Positions 9,353 through 18,962 of a DNA stretch of 64,000 nt are shown here, one piece after another. Source of the DNA: Raineya sp. (lineage in GTDB: Bacteria > Bacteroidota > Bacteroidia > Cytophagales > Thermonemataceae). The stretch lies in contig JALONN010000014.1 of NCBI GenBank assembly GCA_025454915.1, positions 1 through 64,000 of the forward strand, given 5' to 3'. The position numbers were made by a program, and so were the translations under genes. The notes below the pieces were generated by a model. The model saw only the letters and a list, made by a program, of their open reading frames with translations. It did not search any database and was not told the origin of the DNA. Position 1 is the first letter of the stretch; each line of letters starts with the position of its first letter.

Positions 9353-10204
9353 TTATCCAAAAATTTGTGGTGAAAAATTAAACGCCTCTTGAAATGCCTG
9401 TTTATTGTAATTAAATCCACTATTTTTATCTTCTAGAACAGCCAGAATCGTTTCTGTAGCTATATTTCCTGTAAGCTCATCTTTTGCCATCGGGCAACCT
9501 CCAAAACCTCTTAAAGCTCCATCAAAGCGTCTGCAACCTGCTTCATACGCTGCTACAATTTTATTATAGGCTGTTGCAGGATTGCTATGCAGATGCATAC
9601 CCCATTCTATTTGTGGCATTTTGGTATTGAGATGGCTAAATAGACTTTGAATACTTTCTGGGGAAGCTACTCCAATTGTATCAGAAAGAGCTAGAATTTT
9701 AATACCCAAGGAAGCTAATTTTTCAGCCCACGATTCTACTATTTCAGGATTATATGGCTCATCATAAGGGTTTCCAAAAGCCATAGACAAATACACAACT
9801 TGTGTCTTATTATGCTTTATACATAATTCTTGTATTTCGGCTACATTCTGGATGCTTTCTTCAATACTTTTATTGGTATTCCTTTTCTGAAATTCCTCCG
9901 AAACAGAAAGAGGAAATCCTAAATATTGAATCTGCTCAAACTGACTCGCTTGTTCTGCTCCTTTCAAATTCGCTATAATAGCCAGCAATTTGGTTTTTGT
10001 ACTATCCAAATTAAGTTTTTCAAATACCTGAGCTGTATCTTGCATTTGAGGAATCGCTTTGGGTGATACAAAACTTCCAAAATCCAATGTATCAAAACCT
10101 ACTTTTAAAAGTAAATTGAGATATGCTGCTTTAAGTTCTGTGGGTATAAAATCGTGGATGCCTTGCATCGCATCTCTGGGACATTCTACAATTTTGATGG
10201 ACAT
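9353..10204 (-). CDS. mvaB: Hydroxymethylglutaryl-CoA lyase
   Basis: The 283-aa TIM-barrel enzyme of the HMGL-like family should cleave HMG-CoA to acetoacetate and acetyl-CoA in leucine or ketone-body metabolism. Visible motifs are the N-terminal KIVECPRDAMQG (catalytic Arg-Asp), VGFDTLDFGSFVSPKAIPQM, the metal site WGMHLHSNP, and the active-site Cys loop FGGCPMAKDELTGNIATE. The N-terminal ECPRDAMQG differs slightly from the usual VGPRDGLQ. Related homocitrate/isopropylmalate-type lyases are less likely given the GGCP loop. Confidence 0.88.
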   Translation of the reverse strand: MSIKIVECPRDAMQGIHDFIPTELKAAYLNLLLKVGFDTLDFGSFVSPKAIPQMQDTAQVFEKLNLDSTKTKLLAIIANLKGAEQASQFEQIQYLGFPLSVSEEFQKRNTNKSIEESIQNVAEIQELCIKHNKTQVVYLSMAFGNPYDEPYNPEIVESWAEKLASLGIKILALSDTIGVASPESIQSLFSHLNTKMPQIEWGMHLHSNPATAYNKIVAAYEAGCRRFDGALRGFGGCPMAKDELTGNIATETILAVLEDKNSGFNYNKQAFQEAFNFSPQIFG

Positions 10205-10273
10205 CTTTTCTTAGTGATAAATTATGAGTCTAATATATAAACAATCAAATTTCTAAAAAAATTGCAATAAAAC

Positions 10274-10308
10274 AAACAAGAGCCTAATAGTGTATCAAGC
10301 TCTTGTTT
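10274..10308 (-). terminator. Intrinsic terminator after the short lipoprotein gene
   Basis: AAACAAGAGC (10274-10283) pairs with GCTCTTGTTT (10299-10308). It lies 25 nt past the stop of the 253-aa lipoprotein on the minus strand and continues into T-rich sequence. Confidence 0.7.
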
Positions 10309-10332
10309 AAATTAGATATTGGAGTTTATTTA

Positions 10333-11094
10333 TTATTGTATTTTCCTTGCTCTAAACTTTCCATTAGAAATATTGGCAAGAACATTCGTTTCTCTATTTT
10401 TTACAACCCCTGAAAATATACCTTGTATTTCCGTAGCTGTATTGTTGGTAATAATTGTCTCGCCAGAAACTGGTACATAGTATTTTGCATCTGCTCCATT
10501 TTCTATAGTTATATACATTCCCAAAGTAACATGTTGTCTTGTTCCCCATATACTTGTTGGATTTGCAATAGAGAAGTTTAGTACGCTATTCATTGGATAA
10601 TAATTATTATTCATATTTACATAATAAATATCTGTATTAATACCAAGTGTATCTGCATAAAGCAAATCTTCTGAAGATGAAACATTCAAGTTATCAAACC
10701 CATCACCATTGATGGTATATTGGTTGTTTTCATTGGTATTCACAACACAATTTAAAGTAATCACACCTAAATTTAAGGAAGTAATGTTTTTAATTGTTTT
10801 TTGCTCACCTGAAATATGGGTTATGACTATTTTTACAGGTCTTACACTAGTTGTTATAGAAAATTGACTTTCTGAATTTGTAAAAGTTGTGGCTACAACC
10901 CTATCAGCAATATCATAAGCTTTTATGTGAGTAAACGCACCCACTGGAGTATTATTACAAAGCTTTACTACACCTGAAATAACAATAGACTTTGAACTTT
11001 GAAACTCAGATAATTCATTTTTTTTACAACTAGAAAATACGATGATAGCTAAAAAGCTAACAAAAAGGCTTTTTAATAGAGTTTGTTTTAACAT
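10333..11094 (-). CDS. Lipoprotein, short paralogue of the upstream 594-aa lipoprotein
   Basis: The 253-aa product has a lipoprotein signal (MLKQTLLKSLFVSFLAIIVFSSC-KK). The rest parallels the C-terminal third of the neighbouring longer lipoprotein: SGVVKLCNNTPVGAFTHIKAYD, SGEQKTI, TINGDGFDNLNV, TATEIQGIFSGVVKNRETN, and the final NGKFRARK. These are Ig/carboxypeptidase-regulatory-like beta domains. It probably faces outward in the outer membrane. No enzymatic motif is seen. The pair arose by partial tandem duplication. Confidence 0.82.
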   Translation of the reverse strand: MLKQTLLKSLFVSFLAIIVFSSCKKNELSEFQSSKSIVISGVVKLCNNTPVGAFTHIKAYDIADRVVATTFTNSESQFSITTSVRPVKIVITHISGEQKTIKNITSLNLGVITLNCVVNTNENNQYTINGDGFDNLNVSSSEDLLYADTLGINTDIYYVNMNNNYYPMNSVLNFSIANPTSIWGTRQHVTLGMYITIENGADAKYYVPVSGETIITNNTATEIQGIFSGVVKNRETNVLANISNGKFRARKIQ

Positions 11095-11152
11095 GAAATT
11101 TTCACAGTTTAGAAAGATTTAATTTGAGCATAATTAGTAAAAAAATGATAAA

Positions 11153-11196
11153 TTTAAAATGTCTATGCCCAAACTGATGAACATAGACATTTTAAA
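11153..11196 (-). terminator. Intrinsic terminator after the long lipoprotein gene
   Basis: AAAATGTCTATG pairs perfectly with CATAGACATTTT (stems about 11154-11167 and 11182-11195). It begins 9 nt past the stop codon at 11205. Confidence 0.75.
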
Positions 11197-11204
11197 TAAT
11201 TTAT

Positions 11205-12989
11205 TTACCTTTTCTTTGCTCTAAATTTACCATTATAGATACTGGCTAGGGCATTGGTTTGTTTATTTTTTACAACTCCAGAGAATGTACCTCTTATTTC
11301 TGTAGCTGTATTACTTGTAATTACTGTCTGACCAGAAACAGGTTCATACGCTTTTTGAGTTCCAGAACTTGCAACCTGAATGTTCATACCAATTTTTAAT
11401 TGGTCTAATGAAACCACACCCCATGTAGTACTTGTAGTTGAGAAAACATGGTTGCTATACATGGGTGGAGTATAAGTTCCTAAGAAATATACAGCTGAAG
11501 AATCAGAAACAACAGGTAGATTAGCATCTGTATAAACCACTTTCAGGTTATTAAATCCATCACCATTGATAAAATATTCGTTATCATTGTTTGCATTAGA
11601 GCAATTGAGCGTAATTGTTCCTAAATTGCCTGATACTAAATTGGTGATGGTTTGCTCTTCTCCTGAAATATTACTAATGATAATTTTTGCAGGTAACCCA
11701 CAACTTACAAAAGAAAACTGACTACTAACATTTGTAAAAGTGCCTAAAACATAATTATTATTGGCATCATACACTTTTATGTGAGCAAATTCGCCTGCTG
11801 GAGTATTATTACAAAGATTTACTGTTCCTGAAACAACAACAGCATTCTGAAACAAAGCTGATACATCTATATTTCCCATATCGTACACCTCTCCTACAGA
11901 TAAGGCAGGTATATTTACTGTAACTACAGCTGTTTGACAGTTATCATACTTCTTGAATGAAATGGTAAGGGGTGTTCCTGATGTTACGGCAGCCACACTA
12001 TTATACCCAAATGTGCCATCAGTGTCTGTGTTACCACCTCCTCCTAAAGTACTATACACATATACTCCACTCACAGGCGTAACATTTCCATTGATAGTCA
12101 TTACTGTTTTACCTTTAATAGCAGCTCTTTGAGATACTGGTTGGGCTATATCGCAGTTCCACCAAGTAAAATGGCTTACTTCACCAACATATAAACCACC
12201 TTGTTTGGTTGCTACACCTTCTTGCTTCCAAGTAGCTGTATTTTCGTCTAAACTCCAAAGTGGGATGCTGTTGGGAGCAGTTGTAGACTGCGAACCAGCA
12301 ACAGGCATTTTAAGGATTGCCCTTCCATTAGAAAGTTGTAAGGTGTTTCCACTTTCATCTTCCATGAGTACCTCCATCATACCAAAAGTTTCTAAACGGC
12401 TTACTGTTCCATTAGCATCCGTAGCTCTCATGGTAGCAGGAACTGTTTCTAAAAAATTAGGACTATCTATGTTTGCAAAACGGGCATAAACCTTGATATT
12501 TCCTGTATAAGGCTGATTTGTTTTTGCATTTACATAGCTATTTGAAGGAAAAACCACAGATGCTCCAGAACTACCAATATTAGCTGTTGTGCCACTTGAA
12601 GCATTAAAATTAGCAACAGAAACTTTTTTCTGAAGTTTTACCTGAACATTATGTGTTTTTTTACCATCCAATTCTAGGAGATGGATACTTTGAAAATAGC
12701 CATTATAATTTGCTTTTAAAACTGTTCTTTGTTTGAGAGTGAGCCCTTTACTCATAAAATTACCATTATTATCAGTCAAAACATCCTGATTATTGATATT
12801 GATGACTGCTCCTGATAGTGGTTTATTATTTTCATCTGTTACTACACCAAAAACAAGCGTACTAACAGTATTATTGGGTTCTTCTAGCTTTGGGTCTGGG
12901 TCAGTTGTATTATTTTTTTTACAGCTAAAAAATACGATAGTGGCTAAAAAGCTTACAAGGAGGCTTTTTAATAAAAATTGTCTTGACAT
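11205..12989 (-). CDS. Lipoprotein with carboxypeptidase-regulatory-like domains
   Basis: The start is taken at the ATG at 12989 (594 aa); an ATG at 13013 would add eight residues. The signal MSRQFLLKSLLVSFLATIVFFSC-KK gives a lipidated Cys. A CarboxypepD_reg-like domain (VFGVVTDENNKPLSGAVININN) comes first. A large beta region follows (ASVVFPSNSYVN, FGMMEVLMEDESGN, LWSLDENTATWKQEG, SHFTWWNCD) like those of other Bacteroidota surface lipoproteins. A second regulatory-like repeat and a C-terminal SGTVNLCNNTPAG module come last. The role is probably structural or binding at the cell surface. It forms a tandem pair with the 253-aa paralogue downstream. Confidence 0.85.
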   Translation of the reverse strand: MSRQFLLKSLLVSFLATIVFFSCKKNNTTDPDPKLEEPNNTVSTLVFGVVTDENNKPLSGAVININNQDVLTDNNGNFMSKGLTLKQRTVLKANYNGYFQSIHLLELDGKKTHNVQVKLQKKVSVANFNASSGTTANIGSSGASVVFPSNSYVNAKTNQPYTGNIKVYARFANIDSPNFLETVPATMRATDANGTVSRLETFGMMEVLMEDESGNTLQLSNGRAILKMPVAGSQSTTAPNSIPLWSLDENTATWKQEGVATKQGGLYVGEVSHFTWWNCDIAQPVSQRAAIKGKTVMTINGNVTPVSGVYVYSTLGGGGNTDTDGTFGYNSVAAVTSGTPLTISFKKYDNCQTAVVTVNIPALSVGEVYDMGNIDVSALFQNAVVVSGTVNLCNNTPAGEFAHIKVYDANNNYVLGTFTNVSSQFSFVSCGLPAKIIISNISGEEQTITNLVSGNLGTITLNCSNANNDNEYFINGDGFNNLKVVYTDANLPVVSDSSAVYFLGTYTPPMYSNHVFSTTSTTWGVVSLDQLKIGMNIQVASSGTQKAYEPVSGQTVITSNTATEIRGTFSGVVKNKQTNALASIYNGKFRAKKR

Positions 12990-13042
12990 AAAGGATTTAA
13001 AGTTTTGATACATGAATAGTTTAACATAGCACCTGTTCGGTA

Positions 13043-13088
13043 TTTATAAAACTATTGTTTGCTGCAGTCAAAGTAGAAGTTTTATAAA
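13043..13088. promoter_or_regulatory. Inverted repeat between divergent genes, possible operator
   Basis: TTTATAAAACT (13043-13053) and AGTTTTATAAA (13078-13088) are perfect 11-bp inverted copies 24 bp apart. They lie between the lipoprotein gene and the divergent hemG gene. This could be a regulator site or an mRNA leader stem. Confidence 0.35.
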
Positions 13089-13280
13089 ATTTACATTTAA
13101 TACTACTATATTCAAATTGGATAAATATGGTAACCTTTATTTTTTATAAAATTTATTACATTTTTTTTATTTTTTATCATAAAATATTCTTATTAAATCA
13201 GTTATGCTTATTATTTTTTACCTATAAAACTTGCATTTATTTTACAAAAACTGTTTCTTTAGAAGTAAAATTTCAGCACT

Positions 13281-14588
13281 ATGATTGTTATTATTGGAGC
13301 AGGTATTTCAGGGCTTACATTAGCCTATCATTTAGAAAAACAAAAGAAAGAATATATTCTGATCGAATTAAAAAGCAATGAAAATCAAGTAGGAGGCTAT
13401 ATTCGTTCTGTTAGGGAACAAGAATATTTGTATGAGTTAGGTCCTAATTCTCTTCTTTGTGATTCAGAAGTTTTAAGTTTTTTGGAAGAGTTGAACATTT
13501 CAAATGAAATTATAGATGCTAATGTTGTAAGCAAAAACAGATATGTTTATAAAAATGGTGCTTACAGAAAACTTCCTTCATCTCCTGTTTCTTTACTTTT
13601 CAATAGTTTTTTTAGTTGGGCTACAAAGTTCAAGATATTTGGAGAAGGTAAAGTCCGCTCAAAAACACATTCTAAAGAAACACTCACAGAGTTTTTTGAA
13701 AGACGATTTAGCAGAGAAGTAGTAGATTATGCCCTTGATCCTTTTGTTTCAGGTATCTATGCAGGTAATCCTGATGAATTATTAGTTCAATACACATTCC
13801 CATCCCTTGTAGAAATGGAATCTCAATATGGTTCTATTTTAAAAGGTTTGAAAAAAAACAAATCTACTGAACGCAAAAGAGTTATTTCATTTAAAAATGG
13901 TATGCAAACTCTTCCTAAAGCTCTGGCTACTAAAACAAAAATTATTTATTCAGAAAAAGGTGTTCAAGAAATTAATCGATTAAATGACAAAACGTGGGAA
14001 GTTGTAACATCTGAAACCACTTACCAAGCCTCTAAAGTAATTTTAACTACCACAACTCATCAAGCATCACAGTTTTTTGTGAAGTCAAATCCAAAATTTG
14101 GCGAAAGTTTACAAAAAATAGCATATGCTCCTATGGTTGCTGTTCATACAGTTTATTATAAAAATGATTTAAAAATGCCTCTCAACGGTTTTGGAGCTTT
14201 ACACCCTTCCAAAGAAGGCTTGTTTAGTCTTGGACATGTATGGAGTAGTTCTGTTTTTTCGGGCAGATGTAAAGAGAATGAAGTGCTTTTTACAACATTT
14301 GTGGGTGGTAGCAGAGGCTACGAAAAAACACGTATGGAAGACCACCAAATCATGGCAAAAGTACAGAAAGAATTACGAGAATTGTATGGTGTGCAAACAT
14401 TGCCTGTTTCACAAAGGCTTTTCCGTTGGGAAAAAGCTCTCCCTCAATACGATAAGTACATTATAGAGAGTTACGAAATAGCTGAGAGTTTAGAACAGCA
14501 ACACCTTTATATCTGTGCTAACTGGAAAGGTGGTGTTTCTATTCCTGATTGTATAAAAAAAGCCAAAACATTAGCAGAAAAATTGTAG
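13281..14588 (+). CDS. hemG: Protoporphyrinogen oxidase (HemG/HemY type)
   Basis: The 435-aa FAD-dependent amine-oxidase-fold enzyme should oxidise protoporphyrinogen (or coproporphyrinogen) late in haem synthesis. The N-terminal dinucleotide motif IIGAGISGLTLAYHLE is present, with VGGYIRS and LYELGPNSLL typical of PPO. Further family signatures are FVSGIYAGNPDELLVQYTFPSL and the C-terminal FAD contact ICANWKGGVSIPDCI. Length is normal. No other haem gene is adjacent, so the choice between protoporphyrinogen and coproporphyrinogen oxidase is not settled here. Confidence 0.93.
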   Translation: MIVIIGAGISGLTLAYHLEKQKKEYILIELKSNENQVGGYIRSVREQEYLYELGPNSLLCDSEVLSFLEELNISNEIIDANVVSKNRYVYKNGAYRKLPSSPVSLLFNSFFSWATKFKIFGEGKVRSKTHSKETLTEFFERRFSREVVDYALDPFVSGIYAGNPDELLVQYTFPSLVEMESQYGSILKGLKKNKSTERKRVISFKNGMQTLPKALATKTKIIYSEKGVQEINRLNDKTWEVVTSETTYQASKVILTTTTHQASQFFVKSNPKFGESLQKIAYAPMVAVHTVYYKNDLKMPLNGFGALHPSKEGLFSLGHVWSSSVFSGRCKENEVLFTTFVGGSRGYEKTRMEDHQIMAKVQKELRELYGVQTLPVSQRLFRWEKALPQYDKYIIESYEIAESLEQQHLYICANWKGGVSIPDCIKKAKTLAEKL

Positions 14589-14712
14589 TTTGTTTGGAAT
14601 TAGGAGCCTGGAGAAAAGAATCAAGATAAAGTATAATTAGATGTCTTTTTTCCTATTTCTTTTCTCTTTTTTCAAAAAAATCATCACTTATAATTCAATC
14701 TATCCTTCAAAA

Positions 14713-15315
14713 ATGCGTTATTTTATCAGTGCCATTCATACTGATTCTGGAAAAACCCTTGTCAGTGCCATTGTAGCTCAAGCCCTCAAAGCTGATTATT
14801 GGAAACCTATCCAATCAGGAATGCCCAAAGATACTGATACAGTCAGAAATTTAGTGAGTTTCGATATAAAAATACATCCTTCTGCTTATGAATTTCAAAA
14901 ACCTGCCTCCCCACACGATGCAGCCAAAGCAGAAAATAGAACCATAGATATTGAAAATATTGTTTTACCCAAAACCGAAAATACGCTACTCATTGAAGGG
15001 GCTGGAGGTTTACTTGTACCCTTAAATGATACCGATTTTGTGGTGGATATAGCTCAAAAATTTGATGTAGAAGTCATTTTTGTAATTAATATTTATTTAG
15101 GTTGTATCAATCATAGTTTGCTTTCTTTACAAGAAATGAAACGCCGAAACCTGAAAATAAAAGGCATTATTTTTAATGGTGAAGATATTTCTGAAACCAA
15201 ACGCATCATTTTACACCATGCAGGTTACCCTGAATTATTGCATATTTACCCTGAAAAAGAAATTACCCCCGAAATTGTAACCAGATATGCTGAGATGTTG
15301 AAAAGTAAATTTTAA
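14713..15315 (+). CDS. bioD: ATP-dependent dethiobiotin synthetase
   Basis: The ATG at 14713 is chosen because MRYFISAIHTDSGKT starts the conserved P-loop domain; an ATG at 14641 would add 24 hydrophobic residues unlike BioD. The 200-aa protein has the P-loop variant HTDSGKT, the substrate lysine region YWKPIQSG, AASPHDAAKAE-type residues (ASPHDAAK), and IEGAGGLLVPL. It should form dethiobiotin from DAPA, CO2 and ATP. Its stop is 1 nt from the stop of the convergent LytTR regulator gene. No other bio gene is in the window. Confidence 0.92.
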   Translation: MRYFISAIHTDSGKTLVSAIVAQALKADYWKPIQSGMPKDTDTVRNLVSFDIKIHPSAYEFQKPASPHDAAKAENRTIDIENIVLPKTENTLLIEGAGGLLVPLNDTDFVVDIAQKFDVEVIFVINIYLGCINHSLLSLQEMKRRNLKIKGIIFNGEDISETKRIILHHAGYPELLHIYPEKEITPEIVTRYAEMLKSKF

Positions 15316-15316
15316 A

Positions 15317-16036
15317 TTAATAATTCATCAGCATGAGTAAACTTTCTTTTTTGTTCCTAGAGACAGGTAAAACATCATTATTGCTCATTTCTACGTACCC
15401 TCCTGCTCCTTTCAGATATTTTTTCATGTAACTAATCTGGATAAGGTATGAACGATGTATTCGTATGAAGTATTGTGATGGTAAAATACGTTCATATTCT
15501 TTAAGGGTTTTGCTTACAATGTGTTTTTCACCATTTTGCATGTAAAAAACTGTATAATTATCATCTCCTTTGCAATAAATAATATCTGCAATATTTACAA
15601 ACACAAAACCTTCTTGAAATGGTAAAGCAATCGATTTATTACCCAAAGGAGCTACAATTTCCTGTTTTTTCAGTTTTGTCTTTACTTTCTGAATAGCAGC
15701 TCCCAATTCATCAATATCAATAGGTTTTAACAGATAATCTATTGCAGATACTTTAATTGCAGGCAAAGCATATTGGTTATAGGCTGTTGTAAAAACCACT
15801 TCAAAGTAAGGATTGGGAAAGTAATTAAACAAATCAAAACCAGAACCATCAGGCATGGAAATATCCAAAAATACAATATCTGGCTCAAATTGATTAATCT
15901 GAGCAATGGCTTCCATACATGAAGTTGCCTTTGCAACAATCGTTACATCAGAAGCATAATAGTTTTCTATCAGTAATTCTAGGGTTTTGGTTGCCTGAAT
16001 CTCGTCGTCTATAATAATGGCAGAGAGTAGTGTCAT
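15317..16036 (-). CDS. LytTR-family response regulator
   Basis: The 239-aa protein has an N-terminal receiver (IIDDE, phospho-Asp about 58 in IVFLDISMPDG, conserved Lys in YLLKPID) and a C-terminal LytTR DNA-binding domain (ADIIYCKGDDNYTVFYM, RIHRSYLIQISYMKKYL). The start ATG overlaps the stop of the sensor gene by 4 nt, so the two are translationally coupled. It is expected to be phosphorylated by that sensor and to bind direct repeats upstream of its targets. The targets are unknown. Confidence 0.95.
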   Translation of the reverse strand: MTLLSAIIIDDEIQATKTLELLIENYYASDVTIVAKATSCMEAIAQINQFEPDIVFLDISMPDGSGFDLFNYFPNPYFEVVFTTAYNQYALPAIKVSAIDYLLKPIDIDELGAAIQKVKTKLKKQEIVAPLGNKSIALPFQEGFVFVNIADIIYCKGDDNYTVFYMQNGEKHIVSKTLKEYERILPSQYFIRIHRSYLIQISYMKKYLKGAGGYVEMSNNDVLPVSRNKKESLLMLMNY

Positions 16037-18888
16037 ATGTATATTTCTACTTTTGTACCCAAAGCATTTCCTTCTTTGTCTGTCAAATCGTGAAATACCA
16101 TTTTGGATTGATTATGATAATGTAAATTTAAAAAACTTAGTCGTTCTTCTATAAGTTTCAGACCTCTTGAAATATGATTAGAAGGGTTAGATTTATACTT
16201 TCGCCCCACTCCATTATCTTCAATAATAATTTTAATCTGTTGATTTTCCTTAGAAAAATGTATCCACAATTTTTTATTTTCTTTTTTAGGTGATAATCCA
16301 TGAATAATCGAGTTCTCTACAATAGGCTGAACAAGCATTGAAGGAATCTGCACATTTTGAGTTTGTAAAGAAGGTTCTACTACTATTTCAGTTTCAAACT
16401 CAAATCGGCTTTTCTCTAACTCTATATAATTTTTAATTTGCTCTATTTCTTGTTGTAAGGGTGTAAAATTCTGAGATGTATTATCCAAGACATATCGAAC
16501 CAAACGACTAAACTGACTCAGAAGTTTATTAGCTGCCTTGATGTTTTGTTGTAAGAAAAAGGTTTGAATAGTGTTTAAAATATTAAAAATAAAGTGAGGG
16601 TTCATCTGAGCTCTCAATGTACGTAGTTCTAAATCTGCAATTTTACCCTTAAGCATCATTTTCTGATATACTACTCGATATCTGATATGCCAAATAAGCC
16701 CTATGCCTCCTATTAATCCCAAACCTAATACCAGAAAAAACCATGTTTCCTGCCAAAAATGAGGTTTAATTATAAAGTTAAATTGAGTAACAGGTGTATT
16801 TTCAATATTTTTAGAAGATGCTACTTGTATGCTAATTTGGTATTCGTCAGGGGGTAATGAAGATAACTCAATAGTATTAGAGTTTGTATAAATCCACTCT
16901 TTCTGATTTTTTTTAAGCTTATAACGATAATAAAAATCTGTATCTACAAAAGATACATGAGTAAAACCTATTCTTAGGTTATTCTGATTTGCAGATAACT
17001 CAATTGGACTATTTTGAAAGTTTATTTTCTGATTATTCACCCAAACATTTGTCAGATAAACAGCTTTTATAGAGTTACTTTTTTCTCGTTTAGGCATTTT
17101 GATAAGCCCTTCGGAGCTTGCAAGCCAAATCGTATCATTAGCAACATACACATCATTGAGATAACCTATGGGCAGAGCATATACTTCTTCTAGCTTTTTA
17201 TTCTGAATTTTATAGACAGACCTATTGGTAATAGCCCACAAAATATCATTTTTTTGTTCTAAAAATATCCTTTTGATGATATTACTATTAAATCCTTGTT
17301 TTTCTTGCCAAATATTTACGATTGAATCTCTGTTATCAAGTAATACTAAGCCCTTTCCTAAGGTTGCTACCCAAGTCTGATTATTTTTATCTACTAAAAT
17401 ATCACTTATTCTGACATTTAAGTGAGGGTTTTGGTTAAAATTCTTTTCTTTTTTGTTTTGTATTTTATGTAAACCCTGATGAGTGCTAAACCAGATTGTA
17501 CCATCAGTAGAGCCTGATAAACTAAATACACGATAAGGAGAATATAGAGTGAAATCTTTTTTAGCTTTATTTTGAAATAAAACACCTCTATGCCCACCAA
17601 CCCAAAGCGTATCTTTTGTAATAGCAAAACCCCTTGCATTAATCTGATAATCTGTATATTGAGCCAAAGCTCCTTTGATTTCTTTAAAATTAATAATAGT
17701 CTGATCTGTAAGTATCCAAATACTATCACCTTTATTCAACATTTTATTGATTCTGTGAATGGTATTGTAATTATATTGAGGTGTATGTAAATCGTAATGG
17801 CTTATTTTTTCATTATTCAATCTTGATATTTTAAATTGATGATAACCTATCCAAATATTCTGATTTTGGTCACTGGTAATACATGAAATATGATTTTGTA
17901 AAAGCCCTTCTTGAGTTGTGTATCTGCTTGCTTCAATAGAAGGTGTATAAAATACGCCATTATTGAGTGTTGTAAACCAAAAACCATTATCTCTGTCTTT
18001 TCGGATACAGGTAACAGCTTCTTTGGCTAAAATAGGTTTCTGAAAACTAAAGGGTTTATTTTTTTGCATTACATAAGCCCCTGTACTAGTTCCTATCCAT
18101 ATTTGGTAATCATCTGTTTGGCAATATCTGAGTAAAGAACGTTCTTTTTTCTGAAAATACTCCTGAATTTCACCTGTTTTGATATTAATTTTATATCCTC
18201 CATAAAAAAATGTATCATCCATATTGGGGCTAATCGCAGAAGTATGAAATTTGATAATATCCTGATATGAAAAAGATAGTTGTAGAATAATAGAGTAATC
18301 TTTCAGATTATCATTTAAAATATGTACTCCTTCTCTTGTAAAGAAATAAACATGTCCTTTTTCTTCCCAAAATTTTAAAACTGAGCTTTTTTGAGGAAAA
18401 TACAATACTGACATATCAGGTTTGATGCATAAGAAGCCTATTATACTACTTAACCAAATATTTTTCTTTGAGTCTTCAAAAAATGCAACAAGTGTGGAGG
18501 GAAGTTTGATATTTTGCTCTCTTAACTTTTGATCTATATTATGAATTATTCCGTTCTGGAAATAACATATTCCACCATTAAACGATAGAAACCATATCCT
18601 ACCTTGTGAATCTTCTCGAATCTGAAAGTTCTCATTGTCTTTCAAACCATCTGAAATGGTAAAATTCACAAAAGTCTGCCCATTGTATTTACTCACTCCA
18701 GCATCTGTAGCAAACCACATAAAACCTTTTGAATCTTGAAAGCAGTCATACACCATATTACTTGCCAAGCCAGACTCTATTGTAAGATGCTTAAATATAG
18801 GCTGTTGGGCTTGTAATATTTGTATTTTCAACAATATCACAAGATTGATCAATAAAAATTGAAGCCAAAATGTAAAATTACTCTTCAT
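16033..18888 (-). CDS. Reg_prop/Y_Y_Y sensor histidine kinase of the LytS/YehU type
   Basis: The ATG at 18888 is preferred to the TTG at 18894. The 951-aa protein has a signal peptide or TM, then a periplasmic two-component-regulator propeller (repeats such as YDCFQDSKGFMWFATDAGVSKYNG and IWIGTSTGAY). A Y_Y_Y domain (FYYRYKLKKNQKEW) and a TM near residue 715 follow. A His_kinase domain comes next, with the phospho-His in QMNPHFIFN (about 762) and a C-terminal ATPase (DNGVGR). It pairs with the downstream LytTR regulator. The architecture suits sensing of an extracytoplasmic polymer or envelope state, but the ligand is unknown. Confidence 0.93.
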   Translation of the reverse strand: MKSNFTFWLQFLLINLVILLKIQILQAQQPIFKHLTIESGLASNMVYDCFQDSKGFMWFATDAGVSKYNGQTFVNFTISDGLKDNENFQIREDSQGRIWFLSFNGGICYFQNGIIHNIDQKLREQNIKLPSTLVAFFEDSKKNIWLSSIIGFLCIKPDMSVLYFPQKSSVLKFWEEKGHVYFFTREGVHILNDNLKDYSIILQLSFSYQDIIKFHTSAISPNMDDTFFYGGYKINIKTGEIQEYFQKKERSLLRYCQTDDYQIWIGTSTGAYVMQKNKPFSFQKPILAKEAVTCIRKDRDNGFWFTTLNNGVFYTPSIEASRYTTQEGLLQNHISCITSDQNQNIWIGYHQFKISRLNNEKISHYDLHTPQYNYNTIHRINKMLNKGDSIWILTDQTIINFKEIKGALAQYTDYQINARGFAITKDTLWVGGHRGVLFQNKAKKDFTLYSPYRVFSLSGSTDGTIWFSTHQGLHKIQNKKEKNFNQNPHLNVRISDILVDKNNQTWVATLGKGLVLLDNRDSIVNIWQEKQGFNSNIIKRIFLEQKNDILWAITNRSVYKIQNKKLEEVYALPIGYLNDVYVANDTIWLASSEGLIKMPKREKSNSIKAVYLTNVWVNNQKINFQNSPIELSANQNNLRIGFTHVSFVDTDFYYRYKLKKNQKEWIYTNSNTIELSSLPPDEYQISIQVASSKNIENTPVTQFNFIIKPHFWQETWFFLVLGLGLIGGIGLIWHIRYRVVYQKMMLKGKIADLELRTLRAQMNPHFIFNILNTIQTFFLQQNIKAANKLLSQFSRLVRYVLDNTSQNFTPLQQEIEQIKNYIELEKSRFEFETEIVVEPSLQTQNVQIPSMLVQPIVENSIIHGLSPKKENKKLWIHFSKENQQIKIIIEDNGVGRKYKSNPSNHISRGLKLIEERLSFLNLHYHNQSKMVFHDLTDKEGNALGTKVEIYI

Positions 18889-18900
18889 ACTCAATAACAG

Positions 18901-18928
18901 AATCGCACAGTAAATATACTGTGCGATT
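18901..18928 (-). terminator. Perfect hairpin between lipoprotein gene and sensor kinase gene
   Basis: AATCGCACAGTA (18901-18912) and TACTGTGCGATT (18917-18928) form a perfect 12-bp stem with a 4-nt loop. It lies 35 nt past the lipoprotein stop and 12 nt before the kinase ATG at 18888. The following T run is weak, so it may be a terminator or attenuator acting on the kinase leader. Confidence 0.55.
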
Positions 18929-18962
18929 TCTTCATTACTTGCTTAACAAAACATTTTTTTTA

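Noticed and set aside
13127..13381. 84-codon ORF overlapping the start of hemG
   Set aside because: It reads out of frame into hemG and its upstream part is Phe/Tyr-rich chance sequence.
14191..14466. ORF inside hemG
   Set aside because: Shadow of hemG in another frame, with no features of its own.
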